Assembly (NCBI RefSeq): GCF_000424985.1
Contig: NZ_AUKX01000022.1
Coordinates: forward strand, 1-64,000
Source of the DNA: Arenibacter latericius DSM 15913
GTDB taxonomy: Bacteria > Bacteroidota > Bacteroidia > Flavobacteriales > Flavobacteriaceae
Direction of reading: 5' to 3'
DNA: 64,000 bases
The notes under the pieces were generated by a model. It saw nothing but the letters and a program-made list of their open reading frames with translations. It was not told the DNA's origin and did not search any database. The position numbers were made by a program, and so were the translations under genes. This document shows, piece by piece, positions 17,652 through 27,062 of the stretch (within the stretch, counting starts at the first letter, position 1; the number at the start of each line of letters is the position of its first letter).

Positions 17652-18161
17652 CTACTCTTTAAACCAACTGGAATACTTCACATAACTATCTGCAATCCGT
17701 TTCACCTCTCCCTCACTTAATTCTACGCTAATATCTTTAATTTTCTTTGCTGGCATCCCTGCAAATACGGTCCCCGATGGAACGCGAGTACCTTTGGTAA
17801 CCACTGCCCCGGCCGCAATAATACTATTGCTTTCTACCACACAGTCGTCCATCACAATACTTCCCATGCCAATTAGCACATTGTCGTGTATTGTGCAGCC
17901 ATGAACAATAGCATTATGCCCAATAGACACGTTGTTTCCTATTATAGTTGGGGATTTAAGATATGTACAATGGATAACCGCCCCATCTTGTACATTTACC
18001 TTGTTTCCCATTTTTATATAATGTACATCCCCACGAATCACCGCATTAAACCATACACTACACTGATTTCCCATAGTAACATCACCAATCACTGTAGCAT
18101 TCTCGGCCATATAACAATCTTCACCTATTTGTGGAGATTTCCCATTCACTGCTTTAATCAT
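17652..18161 (-). CDS. gamma carbonic anhydrase / hexapeptide-repeat protein
   Basis: The 169-residue left-handed beta-helix protein has hexapeptide repeats from about residue 10 to 135 (for example NATVIGDVTMGNQC and NNVSIGHNAIVHGCTI). The metal ligand histidines typical of the gamma-carbonic-anhydrase-like family are visible in AVIHC and IGHNAIVHGC. YrdA and PaaY are relatives. Carbonic anhydrase activity is plausible but not certain, since many members are inactive. It is cytosolic and monocistronic. Confidence 0.88.
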   Translation of the reverse strand: MIKAVNGKSPQIGEDCYMAENATVIGDVTMGNQCSVWFNAVIRGDVHYIKMGNKVNVQDGAVIHCTYLKSPTIIGNNVSIGHNAIVHGCTIHDNVLIGMGSIVMDDCVVESNSIIAAGAVVTKGTRVPSGTVFAGMPAKKIKDISVELSEGEVKRIADSYVKYSSWFKE

Positions 18162-18431
18162 ATATGTTTCTTTAGTTCTCGTATTCCAACAAAAAAATCC
18201 GTACTTAAAGTTATACCTCCATTCCTTTAACTAGTGATATTCCCTGTCTACCCTTGATTAATTTTACACAAAGCTATTCAAAATAAGTTGTAATTATCTT
18301 TAGCAGAAAATTAGGGTTAAAAAATAACAGTCCATCTAAGTTAGAGGGTTGATTAACTCTCTTTTATAAAAATTGACTAGTAGGCTGTAAAGACTACATT
18401 GTTATATATGCCATTACTTAGAAATCCTTTG

Positions 18432-18439
18432 TACTTTTG
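18432..18439 (+). promoter_or_regulatory. -7 box TACTTTTG before NifU-like gene
   Basis: An exact TAnnTTTG match ends 15 bases before the ATG at 18455, predicting a leader of only about 10 bases. No -33 TTG occurs at the usual distance. Confidence 0.42.
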
Positions 18440-18454
18440 TGAAAAATATTCATT

Positions 18455-19360
18455 ATGAAGGAGTTTATAATTACGGTAGTTCCAACGAACAATCCGGCGA
18501 TTTTAAAATTTGAGACTAATCATTTTATCACTAAGAACCAGAATTACGAATTTAAAAATATAGACGATGCTAAAAACTCACCTTTAGCACAGCAATTATT
18601 TCACTTGCCTTTTATAAAGACGGTATATATTGCAGGCAACTTTATTGGTTTAGAACGTTTTAACATTGTAGAATGGGATGACGTTAAAGATAGCGTAGCT
18701 CAACAATTAACCGATTATTTAAATTCTGGAGAAGTTGTAGTAAAGGATGACGAGGAAAACAAAAAGAAGGTAGCAGTGACTGTTTATGCAGAAGTTACGC
18801 CAAACCCTTCTGCCATGAAATTTGTTACCAACAAAAGAATTGTCCCTACCTCATTTGAGTTTAAAAATATTGAGGAGGCCAAGGACTCACAATTAGCAAA
18901 ACAATTGTTTACGCTACCTTTCGTAAAAGAAGTTTTCTTTGATGAAAACTATGTGTCTATAAATAAATACGATGTAGTAGAATGGGAAGAAGTAACCTCT
19001 TCCATTCGTGAATTGATACGAGATTTCCTTGCCGACGGTAAAGAAGTAGTATCTGCCAGTAGCATACAGCAAAAAAGCTCAGAATCTCCTGCTTCTAAAA
19101 TGGAAGATGCTAATCTAGACGATACTTCTAAGCAAATTATCGACATTTTAGAGGAGTATGTAAAACCAGCAGTTGCCTCCGATGGCGGGAATATTATGTT
19201 TAAATCGTATGAGGAAGATACTAAGACTGTAAATGTTATCTTACAAGGGGCTTGTAGCGGATGTCCATCTTCTACCTTTACCCTAAAAAATGGTATTGAA
19301 ACCATGCTTAAAAACATGATGGGAGAAAAAATAAATGAAGTAGTTGCTATAAACGGTTGA
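18455..19360 (+). CDS. NifU-like Fe-S scaffold with duplicated Nfu N-domain
   Basis: The 301-residue protein carries two copies of the Nfu/NifU-like N-terminal domain. They span about 5-85 (LKFETNHFI, FEFKNIDDAK-like, LFHLPFIKTVYIAGNFI) and about 105-190 (MKFVTNKRI, FEFKNIEEAK, LFTLPFVKEVFFDENYV). A C-terminal NifU domain (about 220-301) holds the cluster-binding CxxC in GACSGCPSS. Such proteins carry 4Fe-4S clusters to apo-targets in the cytosol. The internal duplication is clear from the repeated motifs. Dodecin follows 70 bases downstream. Confidence 0.92.
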   Translation: MKEFIITVVPTNNPAILKFETNHFITKNQNYEFKNIDDAKNSPLAQQLFHLPFIKTVYIAGNFIGLERFNIVEWDDVKDSVAQQLTDYLNSGEVVVKDDEENKKKVAVTVYAEVTPNPSAMKFVTNKRIVPTSFEFKNIEEAKDSQLAKQLFTLPFVKEVFFDENYVSINKYDVVEWEEVTSSIRELIRDFLADGKEVVSASSIQQKSSESPASKMEDANLDDTSKQIIDILEEYVKPAVASDGGNIMFKSYEEDTKTVNVILQGACSGCPSSTFTLKNGIETMLKNMMGEKINEVVAING

Positions 19361-19430
19361 TTTCCTGAACACTTCGAGGTTTTCCCCCTTTTATTTGCTA
19401 ACTTTAAGAAAACCTAAAAAAATAAATATT

Positions 19431-19637
19431 ATGGCTATCTTAAAAATTATTGAAGTACTAGCAAGTTCTAAAGACGGATGGGAGGATGCAGCAAAGAAAG
19501 CTGTAGAACAAGCTTCCAAAACGGTAAAGAATATTCGCTCAGTTTACATCAAAGACCAAAGTGCAACAGTAAAGGATGGAAAAATAATAGACTATCGCGT
19601 TAACGTGAAAATCACCTTTGAAGTATCGGATTCTTAA
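19431..19637 (+). CDS. dodecin family flavin-binding protein
   Basis: The 68-residue protein starts MAILKIIEVLASSKDGWEDA and has the dodecin pattern: a strand, one helix (AAKKAVEQASKTVKNIRSVY) and two strands ending VNVKITFEV. Dodecins form hollow 12-mers that store or buffer flavins (or other cofactors) in the cytosol. I chose ATG at 19431 rather than an upstream in-frame TTG, because dodecins begin right before the first strand. A strong intrinsic terminator follows at 19656. Confidence 0.92.
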   Translation: MAILKIIEVLASSKDGWEDAAKKAVEQASKTVKNIRSVYIKDQSATVKDGKIIDYRVNVKITFEVSDS

Positions 19638-19655
19638 TATGACCTAAACAGAATA

Positions 19656-19683
19656 AAAAGCGCCAATAAAAGGCGCTTTTTTT
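19656..19683 (+). terminator. intrinsic terminator after dodecin
   Basis: A nine-base-pair stem AAAAGCGCC / GGCGCTTTT with a 7-base loop is followed by further Ts. It lies 19 bases after the dodecin stop. Confidence 0.85.
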
Positions 19684-19811
19684 ATGGATCTAATTTATTT
19701 TAACGTTTTCCATCCCTACATTACCCCATTCGCTCTTATTAACAATTGTTTGATGCACAATACTTGGCTTCCTATGAGATTTTTATTTGTTTTGTGAAAA
19801 ATTTAAAATTT

Positions 19812-20636
19812 ATGGAAATTATTACAAATTACGAAGAACACTGGGATAAAGCAGTAGATTTTATGTGGGAGGCTCTTCCTAACCTCGCCATGGCCGTTAT
19901 TATTTATTTCTTAGGTAGTTGGGCCATAAAATTAATTAATCGATTGGTTCGTAAGTTTTTTGCAAAAGCAGACTACGACCCATCCTTAGAGTCATTTTTA
20001 CAAAGCTTTATAAGCATAGCGCTTAAGATTATGCTATTCGTAATTGTTATTACTCAATTAGGAGTAGCAAGTACTTCCCTTGTAGCAATTATTGGTGCGG
20101 CTGGTCTTGCTGTAGGTTTAGCCTTACAGGGATCCTTGGCCAATTTTGCTGGTGGAGTTCTAATATTACTATTTAAACCATTTAAAGTAGGCGATTGGAT
20201 ATCTGCACAGGGAGTAGACGGAACCGTTAAGGAAATTTCCATATTTACTACCAAACTTAGTACTGCTGGAAATCAAATTGCCATTATACCTAACGGGCAA
20301 CTGTCTAACAACAATATTATTAACTACAATGCGCAAAGCACAAGAAGGGATAATATTACCATAGGAATTGGATACGACTCTAATATTAAACAAGCTAGAG
20401 AAATCCTCTTGAAAATATGTGCCGAAGACGAGAACATTCTAAAAGATCCTGCTCCACAAGTATTTGTAGCGGAATTAGGTGATAGCTCTGTAAATCTTTC
20501 TTTACGGTTCTGGGCAGATACTAGTGTATTTTGGGCTGCACATTTCCACGTAATGGAAGAATTAAAACTTAGGTTTGATGAAGCAGGCATAGATATACCA
20601 TTCCCACAACGGGTAATACACAATGCACAGGCTTAA
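19812..20636 (+). CDS. small-conductance mechanosensitive channel (MscS family)
   Basis: The 274-residue inner-membrane protein has three membrane helices (about 20-45, 65-90, 95-125). The pore helix is glycine/alanine rich (GAAGLAVGLALQGSLANFAGG), the hallmark of MscS TM3. A beta domain (VGDWISAQGVDGTVKEI, PNGQLSNNNIINY) and a C-terminal domain follow. It opens under membrane tension to release osmolytes. I chose ATG at 19812 (MEIITNYEEHW) over a TTG further upstream, because the extra residues are not MscS-like. Its TAA overlaps the tsaB stop on the other strand, so the two genes share TTAA at 20633-20636. Confidence 0.94.
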   Translation: MEIITNYEEHWDKAVDFMWEALPNLAMAVIIYFLGSWAIKLINRLVRKFFAKADYDPSLESFLQSFISIALKIMLFVIVITQLGVASTSLVAIIGAAGLAVGLALQGSLANFAGGVLILLFKPFKVGDWISAQGVDGTVKEISIFTTKLSTAGNQIAIIPNGQLSNNNIINYNAQSTRRDNITIGIGYDSNIKQAREILLKICAEDENILKDPAPQVFVAELGDSSVNLSLRFWADTSVFWAAHFHVMEELKLRFDEAGIDIPFPQRVIHNAQA

Positions 20637-21307
20637 GACTTCTTCTTAGTCTGTAAAATAAAATCTTTTAAGTAATAAGGTTCAAAGTAGGCAACATTTT
20701 CAAAGTCGCCTATTTTGAACTTTTTATTTGATAGCTCACCCATTTCTAGTGCTGTAGGCAAAGTAGTTATAAATGAAAAGTTTGGGTTCTTTAATATGCC
20801 CTTGCATTTTTCTGCACCATCACCGATCAAAAGCACAGAGCCTTGTTCTGCATACTCCATAAAATGGCCTTCCTCAATAATCTCTGCTTTAGTATCCCTT
20901 ATTTGTTGCCCCTTAGAGTTAAACACTGCAGAATATACTTCCATCCTTCTTGCATCGAGCACTGGAATAATAAAATTATAGGTGTTTTGAGTAGCTTGAT
21001 TCGCTAAACTCTCCAATGTAGAAACGGAAATTAGAGGTATATCTAGAGCGTAACACAATCCTTTAGCTGCAGACACCCCTATTCGCAATCCTGTGTAAGA
21101 ACCAGGACCTTTACTCACTGCAACCGCAGAAAGATCACTAAAAGACAAGGAAGCCTCTTGCAAAGCTTCCTGTATAAAAATATGTAACTTTTCTGAATGT
21201 GAATAATTGAGGCTATTATCCTCCTTTTGAAGAATTATCTTTCCATCCTTAGCAATACTCACCGAACAATTGGTGGTTGCCGTCTCCAAATTTAAAATTA
21301 GTGCCAT
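20633..21307 (-). CDS. tsaB: tRNA t6A biosynthesis protein TsaB
   Basis: TsaB is the non-catalytic ASKHA-fold partner of TsaD in the complex that makes N6-threonylcarbamoyladenosine at tRNA position 37. The 224-residue protein begins MALILNLETATTNCSVSIAK and has the family segments HSEKLHIFIQEAL, AVSKGPGSYTGLRIGVSAAKGL and VLDARRMEVY. It is followed in the same direction by nothing and preceded by the TolC-type gene 18 bases upstream. A TATATTTG box lies between the two. Confidence 0.93.
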   Translation of the reverse strand: MALILNLETATTNCSVSIAKDGKIILQKEDNSLNYSHSEKLHIFIQEALQEASLSFSDLSAVAVSKGPGSYTGLRIGVSAAKGLCYALDIPLISVSTLESLANQATQNTYNFIIPVLDARRMEVYSAVFNSKGQQIRDTKAEIIEEGHFMEYAEQGSVLLIGDGAEKCKGILKNPNFSFITTLPTALEMGELSNKKFKIGDFENVAYFEPYYLKDFILQTKKKS

Positions 21308-21315
21308 ATAGGCTA

Positions 21316-21323
21316 CAAATATA
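21316..21323 (-). promoter_or_regulatory. -7 box in the tolC-tsaB gap
   Basis: On the minus strand this reads TATATTTG, an exact TAnnTTTG match eight bases before the tsaB ATG. It might let tsaB be transcribed apart from the efflux operon. No -33 element was found. Confidence 0.28.
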
Positions 21324-21325
21324 AG

Positions 21326-22666
21326 TTAATCCAAGGTTATGGGTAACCCAAAATAAAACTCAAGCACTTTTAATCTAAAAATATAATCGTATTTGGTACG
21401 GATTAGCTCTGCCTCTGCATTATCTACACGAGATTGCGCCTGACTATAGTCGAAAGAGTTCATTAAACCTACATCAAAACGGTCTTTAGAGTATTCATAG
21501 GCCAATCTTCTTGCTTCTAACGTTTTTTCTGCCGCCTCATAAGCTTTGGCATAACTAGTAACATCTACATAAGCCTGATTGATATTGGTCTCCAAATCTA
21601 ATTCATTTTGCTTGTGCTGTAGTCTAGATCGCTCCACATTAATTTTGGCTCGTTGTACTCCATTTCTGGTACTAAAACCATTAAATACAGGGATATTAAT
21701 TTGCAACCCATAGGAAATTCCATCCGTTAAATACAATTGGTCACTAAAAGGTATTCGCTCTCCTGTAGAAGGATTTCTAAATTCACTGGAGTATTGTGTT
21801 CCGTAGTTAAAAAATGCACCTACAGTAGGAAAAACAGCTCCCTTAGCTATCTGTAGATCCTTTACAGCTAAATCTACATTAGATAAAGAAAATTTTATAT
21901 CATTCCTAAAAGTTAACGCCTTTTCGAAAATCGATTTTGGGGTATTGTTTAAAATATCTGAGGGTGGAATATCAAATTCCTCCTCAGCAATATCAAAATT
22001 CTCATAGTCGGTAATCTGTAAAAGCTGTGCCAAATTGATGCGGGAAATTAAAACCAAATTCTCCCCATTTACAATTTGCTGCTCCTGAGTAGCTAGTGTA
22101 GCCTCTATCTCCAACAAATCGCCTTGCGGAACCACTCCGGCTGCCACCAATTCTTTAGTTCTTTCTAAATCCTTTACCGTTACCGCATATTGTGAGCGAA
22201 ACACTTTTAGGGATTCCTTGTTGGACAATACTTGAAGATAAGCATTGGCCACGGCCAACATAATATCATCCTTTAAGTTATCTAATCGATACTGATTTGC
22301 CAGAGCATTAAGCTTTGCCCTATTCAATCTATGGATATTCCTAAGTCCATCAAAAAGGGTTACAGAAGATCCAAAACCACCCGATGCCGTAGTTATTGTA
22401 CCTGTCACCTGCTGGTTTCTAGATTGATCTAAAACAAGACCCGAATTACCAGATATACGTGCATTGATATTAAAATTGGGCAACATATCACCAATAGCAT
22501 CCGACCTGTCTATTAAAGCATTGTCAAGATCTAGCTCATATTGCTCTATTGTTAAGTTATTGTCTACGGCATACCTAACACATTCTTCCAAAGTCCAATC
22601 CTTCTTCTGAGCGTTCATTGTCGCAAAGCAGAAAAGGAATATCCCTATAATACCATTAATTCTCAT
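21326..22666 (-). CDS. TolC-family outer-membrane efflux protein
   Basis: The 446-residue protein has a signal peptide (IIGIFLFCFATMNAQ) and two repeats of the outer-membrane efflux protein domain, with long amphipathic coiled helices (such as about 130-200 and 340-420) and short barrel strands. It starts WTLEECVRYAVDNNLTI, the typical opening of Bacteroidota TolC proteins. It forms the outer-membrane exit duct for the MacA-type adaptor and the MacB-type permeases encoded immediately upstream. It is the last gene of the efflux unit before tsaB. Confidence 0.94.
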   Translation of the reverse strand: MRINGIIGIFLFCFATMNAQKKDWTLEECVRYAVDNNLTIEQYELDLDNALIDRSDAIGDMLPNFNINARISGNSGLVLDQSRNQQVTGTITTASGGFGSSVTLFDGLRNIHRLNRAKLNALANQYRLDNLKDDIMLAVANAYLQVLSNKESLKVFRSQYAVTVKDLERTKELVAAGVVPQGDLLEIEATLATQEQQIVNGENLVLISRINLAQLLQITDYENFDIAEEEFDIPPSDILNNTPKSIFEKALTFRNDIKFSLSNVDLAVKDLQIAKGAVFPTVGAFFNYGTQYSSEFRNPSTGERIPFSDQLYLTDGISYGLQINIPVFNGFSTRNGVQRAKINVERSRLQHKQNELDLETNINQAYVDVTSYAKAYEAAEKTLEARRLAYEYSKDRFDVGLMNSFDYSQAQSRVDNAEAELIRTKYDYIFRLKVLEFYFGLPITLD

Positions 22667-22703
22667 CTATACTATGTTTTTGGATTGATATTGCCTATTG
22701 GTC

Positions 22704-23843
22704 TTATTTGGTTTCTTCATCTTCTTCCTTGCCTATTTTAATAGGCTCAGTCTTGTTCCATACCTTTACCCTATCATCATCGTTAATCCCGGATAAAATT
22801 TCTACGTTTACTCCATCAGAAATACCGATTTCAACATCACGCCTTTCAAACTTTTGTTCTTCTATTGGCCCTACAGCAATTTCTACAAAAGGTTTATCTG
22901 TTGTTTTATCGAACTGCAATAGCGCTTCTGGAATAGCCATAACATCTTCTTTCCTTTCTAACACTAAGGAGGCATTGGCACTATATCCTGCACGAATTAA
23001 GAAATCATCTTCAACGGTAACATCACCTTCAATCTTAAACTGTACTGCACCTGCTTCTTCGATTCCTTTTGGCGCTATAAACCTTAGTTTAGCATCAAAT
23101 GTCTTATCACTAATTGCTCCTAAGCTTATTTCTAATGGCATACCCAATTCTAATTTCCCCACTTCACCCTCATCTACCTTTCCTTCAAAGATCATAACAC
23201 TCAAATCAGCAATTGTTGCAATGGTAGTTCCTTCATTAAAGTTATTACTCTGGATTACCTGATCTCCTTTTTTAACGGGAATTTCCAAAACTGTTCCAGA
23301 AACAGTAGCTCTAATATTGGTGTTTGCTAGCGAAGACCCGCCTGCAGAACCCACTCTAATAATCTGATAATCGGAGCGTGCATTTTCCAATTCCAATACA
23401 GCCTGATCATACCTTAATTTTTGAGTATTGTAATCCTGACTAGATATTACCCCTTTATCAAATAAGGTTTTATTCCTATCGTATTCAATTTTAACATTGC
23501 TTAGGGCGATTTCTGCATTTCTAACCCTTCCTCTCGCCTGATTAAGGGACTGCTCATTGGGCACCACCTTAATTTTCGCAATAAGATCTCCTGCTGCTAC
23601 CTTTACACCTTCATTAAGAAATATCTCGTCTATAATACCCGAGATCTGTGGTTTAATCTCTACCTCGTCTTCCGGAATTACTTTTCCTGTGGCAACAGTT
23701 TTCTTTTCTATACTGGTAGTTATCGGAGTCTTTACCTCATAGGTTATGGCAGACTTGCTATTGGACTTCACAAAGAAGGCAGCCGCCCATAATGCTCCAA
23801 GTACCAAAACACCTAGTAGTATGTATTTTACAATCTTATTCAT
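22704..23843 (-). CDS. MacA-like periplasmic adaptor (membrane fusion protein)
   Basis: The 379-residue protein has one N-terminal membrane anchor (about 5-25), then a split lipoyl/biotinyl-like half (IKPQISGIIDEIFLNEGVKV), an alpha-hairpin coiled coil (about 95-150), and a second lipoyl half (IRATVSGTVLEIPVKKGDQV). A beta-barrel domain and a membrane-proximal domain follow. It links the inner-membrane ABC transporter to the TolC-type duct. Order on the minus strand is ATPase, permease, permease, adaptor, TolC. Confidence 0.93.
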   Translation of the reverse strand: MNKIVKYILLGVLVLGALWAAAFFVKSNSKSAITYEVKTPITTSIEKKTVATGKVIPEDEVEIKPQISGIIDEIFLNEGVKVAAGDLIAKIKVVPNEQSLNQARGRVRNAEIALSNVKIEYDRNKTLFDKGVISSQDYNTQKLRYDQAVLELENARSDYQIIRVGSAGGSSLANTNIRATVSGTVLEIPVKKGDQVIQSNNFNEGTTIATIADLSVMIFEGKVDEGEVGKLELGMPLEISLGAISDKTFDAKLRFIAPKGIEEAGAVQFKIEGDVTVEDDFLIRAGYSANASLVLERKEDVMAIPEALLQFDKTTDKPFVEIAVGPIEEQKFERRDVEIGISDGVNVEILSGINDDDRVKVWNKTEPIKIGKEEDEETK

Positions 23844-23874
23844 TTCTATATCTATTTATTTGAATTGGTTTAGT

Positions 23875-25137
23875 TTATTCTTCTCTTAATGCGTCTATTG
23901 GTTTTATACTGACCGCACGTTGTGCAGGAATCAATCCGATTAAAGTTCCTAAGACTACCATAATAGCCAAAGCCCCCAGGACATAAGGTATAGGCACTGT
24001 TGGATTGGAATAGGGAAAGTCTAGGTCTTGCGTAGCATTATTTATAATACTTAGCACCCCAGCTCCCAAAATAATCCCCATTATCCCGGCTACCACTGTC
24101 AGGAATACAGATTCTAAAATGATCTGAGCGCGTACTTCACGTGGAGTTGCCCCCAAAGCCCTACGTACCCCTATTTCTTTGGTTCGTTCTTTAACTGAAA
24201 TCAATAAGATATTTCCAATCCCTATCACCCCTGCTAATATGGTAGCAATACCAACCACAAGAGATAGGAAGGTAAGCCCCTTGGCAAAACCACTAACACG
24301 ACCAAAGACCTCTCCTAAATTAAAAGATCCAAAGGCCCGTTCATCTTCGGGGTTAACCTTATGGATGGACTTCAATAGCGTTTTAACGCTTTCTTCTACT
24401 TTTAACACATCGGCATCGTCATAGGCTGCAATAGAAAACCACCCCACATTGTTCCCGCTGTTGTACAATTTCCTATAGGTAGAGAATGGAATAAAAATAT
24501 CACCATCACTATCAAAACCGCCTCCTTGGGAAAACTTATGTACGCCCACTACCTGAAAAAACACATGGTCTATTCTTATAAATTTCCCAATTGGAGACTC
24601 TCCCTTTTCAAATAATTCTTTCTCGGTACGTTCTCCAATAACACACACTTTTCTCGACTGTTCTATATCCGCATCATTAATAAATCTACCTCCATCATAT
24701 ATTTTCTTAGTAGTAATTTTGGTAAAGACAGGAAAGTCCCCATATACGTTATAGCTGCCAAATTTTTGACCTCTTACTATTGTACCCGGGGCATCTCCAA
24801 ATACTCCCCTTACATTCCTGGGTGCTATATATTCTATTTCCGGTATCCTATTCTTTAAGCTAGTAGCATCCTCTAATTTTAATTGTATTGGTCTACCCGT
24901 TCTAAAACCTTCATAAGGCATACTGGTATTTTGAGCCCATACGAACATACTGTTCTTGGCAACGTTCTCAAACACCTCTTCAAAACCGTTGTCCATTCCT
25001 TTTGCTGCACCAGACAGGGCAATGTAGATAAAGATCCCCCATAAAACCCCAATTACGGTAATAATGGTTCTAGTCCTATTTTTCCCAATAGAACCAAAAA
25101 TCTCCTGCCATGTATTAGTGTCAAATATAAATCGCAT
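23875..25137 (-). CDS. MacB-like ABC transporter permease
   Basis: The 420-residue protein has one N-terminal membrane helix (about 20-45), a large periplasmic MacB_PCD domain (about 50-290) and an FtsX-type C-terminal unit of three helices. The signature VKERTKEIGVRRALGATPREV lies between helices. It ends SIKPIDALREE, a common FtsX terminus. It ends about 30 bases before the adaptor gene and begins one base after the preceding permease, so it probably pairs with that paralogue and the separate ATPase. Confidence 0.93.
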   Translation of the reverse strand: MRFIFDTNTWQEIFGSIGKNRTRTIITVIGVLWGIFIYIALSGAAKGMDNGFEEVFENVAKNSMFVWAQNTSMPYEGFRTGRPIQLKLEDATSLKNRIPEIEYIAPRNVRGVFGDAPGTIVRGQKFGSYNVYGDFPVFTKITTKKIYDGGRFINDADIEQSRKVCVIGERTEKELFEKGESPIGKFIRIDHVFFQVVGVHKFSQGGGFDSDGDIFIPFSTYRKLYNSGNNVGWFSIAAYDDADVLKVEESVKTLLKSIHKVNPEDERAFGSFNLGEVFGRVSGFAKGLTFLSLVVGIATILAGVIGIGNILLISVKERTKEIGVRRALGATPREVRAQIILESVFLTVVAGIMGIILGAGVLSIINNATQDLDFPYSNPTVPIPYVLGALAIMVVLGTLIGLIPAQRAVSIKPIDALREE

Positions 25138-25138
25138 A

Positions 25139-26368
25139 TTATTCGTCTCTTAAGGCTACTATTGGTTTAATTTCGGCCGCTCTTTTCGCAGGGATATAAC
25201 CCGCTATAGCTCCAAATAAGATTAAAAGCACCGTGGCGCTAATGGCCATGGTCATATCTATAAAGGGATTAGTAATAAAATAATCCTTTAGCTTATCGCC
25301 CATAAAGTTTAGTATAGCTATACCCAGAATCATTCCTATAAACCCAGAAATAGTAGTAATAAAAACAGATTCTAAAAGAATAGAACTGATTACAGACCTA
25401 GGTGTTGCTCCGAGCGCCTTTCTGATACCCAACTCCTTGGTACGTTCTTTCACCACAAACACCATGATATTACTAATACCTATGATTCCAGCTATAATGG
25501 TACCGAAGGCAACAAAGGCGACAATAATCTGAAGCACCCTAGCAAACTGCTGATTTTGTTTTAATTGGTCGGCCACATTCCTTATAAAGAATCCGTTTTG
25601 ATCTTCTGGACTGATGTGCTTCTTTTCTTTAATAAATCTATTTAAGCTCTTATCTAGTGCCATAGCCCCTACATATCCGATCTCTGGCTTAAACCCAACT
25701 ATAAATTGATCTATTTTATCTGTATTTTTTTCAATAAGCTGACGGGTAGTATAGGGCATATAGATTAATCGCTCTTCATTATCACCCCCTTCATCTTGGA
25801 ACACTCCGATAACCTTAAAGGCTATACCTGCAACGTCAATATATTCACCAATAGAATTATTGGAACCAAAGAGATCCTGTTCTACCAGCCTACCAATCAC
25901 CACATATTTGGTCCTGTTCTTAATATCCTCATTATTGAGGTAACGACCTTTCATCATTATGGTCTTTTCCGCATATTGATGCGCCGGCCCCACTGCACGT
26001 GTAGTATAGTTATTAGATTCGTTTTTATACTTTACCAATCCACTTCTAGTAATTCTAGGTGTAGTGTACTCCACAAACATGGCGAGATTCTTTTCTATAT
26101 CGACTAGGTCCGAGTTATCAAACTCAATTGTCCTATTAGATTTATACCCTTTGTATGGAATGGTGGTACGCCCTGGAAACACATAAAGAACATTAGTGGC
26201 ATCGTCGCCAAAAAAATCATCAAAGGTATTGATAAGACCATTCCCCATACCAAACAAGACCACGAAGATTAAAATTCCCAAAGCCACGGTAAATCCCGAT
26301 AGGAATGTTCGAAGCTTATTCTTCTGAATAGTCTCGAATATCTCTTTCCAATTATCCCTACTGAACAT
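25139..26368 (-). CDS. MacB-like ABC transporter permease
   Basis: The 409-residue paralogue of the next gene has the same layout: an N-terminal helix (about 20-45), a periplasmic MacB_PCD domain, and a C-terminal FtsX block with VKERTKELGIRKALGATPRSV and the EIKPIVALRDE terminus. Two different permeases with one ATPase suggest a heterodimeric membrane part. Its start overlaps the ATPase gene by 11 bases, so translation is coupled. The substrate is not predictable. Confidence 0.93.
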   Translation of the reverse strand: MFSRDNWKEIFETIQKNKLRTFLSGFTVALGILIFVVLFGMGNGLINTFDDFFGDDATNVLYVFPGRTTIPYKGYKSNRTIEFDNSDLVDIEKNLAMFVEYTTPRITRSGLVKYKNESNNYTTRAVGPAHQYAEKTIMMKGRYLNNEDIKNRTKYVVIGRLVEQDLFGSNNSIGEYIDVAGIAFKVIGVFQDEGGDNEERLIYMPYTTRQLIEKNTDKIDQFIVGFKPEIGYVGAMALDKSLNRFIKEKKHISPEDQNGFFIRNVADQLKQNQQFARVLQIIVAFVAFGTIIAGIIGISNIMVFVVKERTKELGIRKALGATPRSVISSILLESVFITTISGFIGMILGIAILNFMGDKLKDYFITNPFIDMTMAISATVLLILFGAIAGYIPAKRAAEIKPIVALRDE

Positions 26369-27062
26369 ATTGCGCAGCTCTTACTTGGGTTATTTTTTCG
26401 TCCTCTATAATAATCCCATCCTTTAAGTGAACTATTCTTTTACACATTTTTGCAATATCTGGTTCATGGGTAACAATTAAAATAGTATTCCCAGCATCAT
26501 TAATTTTTTGAATCAGGTCCATTACCTCATAGGAAGTCTTACTATCTAGTGCTCCGGTAGGTTCATCAGCCAATAAGACTTTAGGCTCCGCAGCCATAGC
26601 TCTAGCGATAGCAACTCGTTGTTTCTGTCCACCAGACAACTCACTTGGCAGATGTCCTGCCCATTCCCTAAGGCCTACTTGCTCCAAATATTTTAAAGCT
26701 TTTTCTTGTCGCTCTTTTCTACCCACTTTTTGGTAATACAGCGGAAGTGCTACATTTTCAGCTGCAGTTTTATAATTTATCAGATTGAAGGATTGAAAAA
26801 CAAAACCCAAAAACTTATTTCTATATTGAGCAGCTTTGGTTTCGTTCATGTTTTTTATAGGCACACCATCTAAGGTATAAGATCCCTCATCTAACTCATC
26901 TAGCATACCTAAAATATTAAGAAGAGTAGATTTCCCTGAACCTGAAGACCCCATAATTGCCACCAACTCACCATCTTCAACAGAGAAATTAATCCCTTTT
27001 AATACATGCAGGGAGTTACTCCCCATCTTATAAGATTTGTGTAGATCTTTTATTTCAATCAT
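26358..27062 (-). CDS. MacB/LolD-type ABC transporter ATPase
   Basis: The 234-residue cytosolic ATPase has Walker A GSSGSGKST, Q-loop VFQSFNLI, signature LSGGQKQRVAIARA, Walker B VLLADEPTGALD and the H-loop IVTHEPD. The LNxLGxLDxxxxGxY stretch is that of the LolD/MacB/FtsE exporter group. It is the first gene of the efflux operon and overlaps the first permease. Confidence 0.95.
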   Translation of the reverse strand: MIEIKDLHKSYKMGSNSLHVLKGINFSVEDGELVAIMGSSGSGKSTLLNILGMLDELDEGSYTLDGVPIKNMNETKAAQYRNKFLGFVFQSFNLINYKTAAENVALPLYYQKVGRKERQEKALKYLEQVGLREWAGHLPSELSGGQKQRVAIARAMAAEPKVLLADEPTGALDSKTSYEVMDLIQKINDAGNTILIVTHEPDIAKMCKRIVHLKDGIIIEDEKITQVRAAQYVQ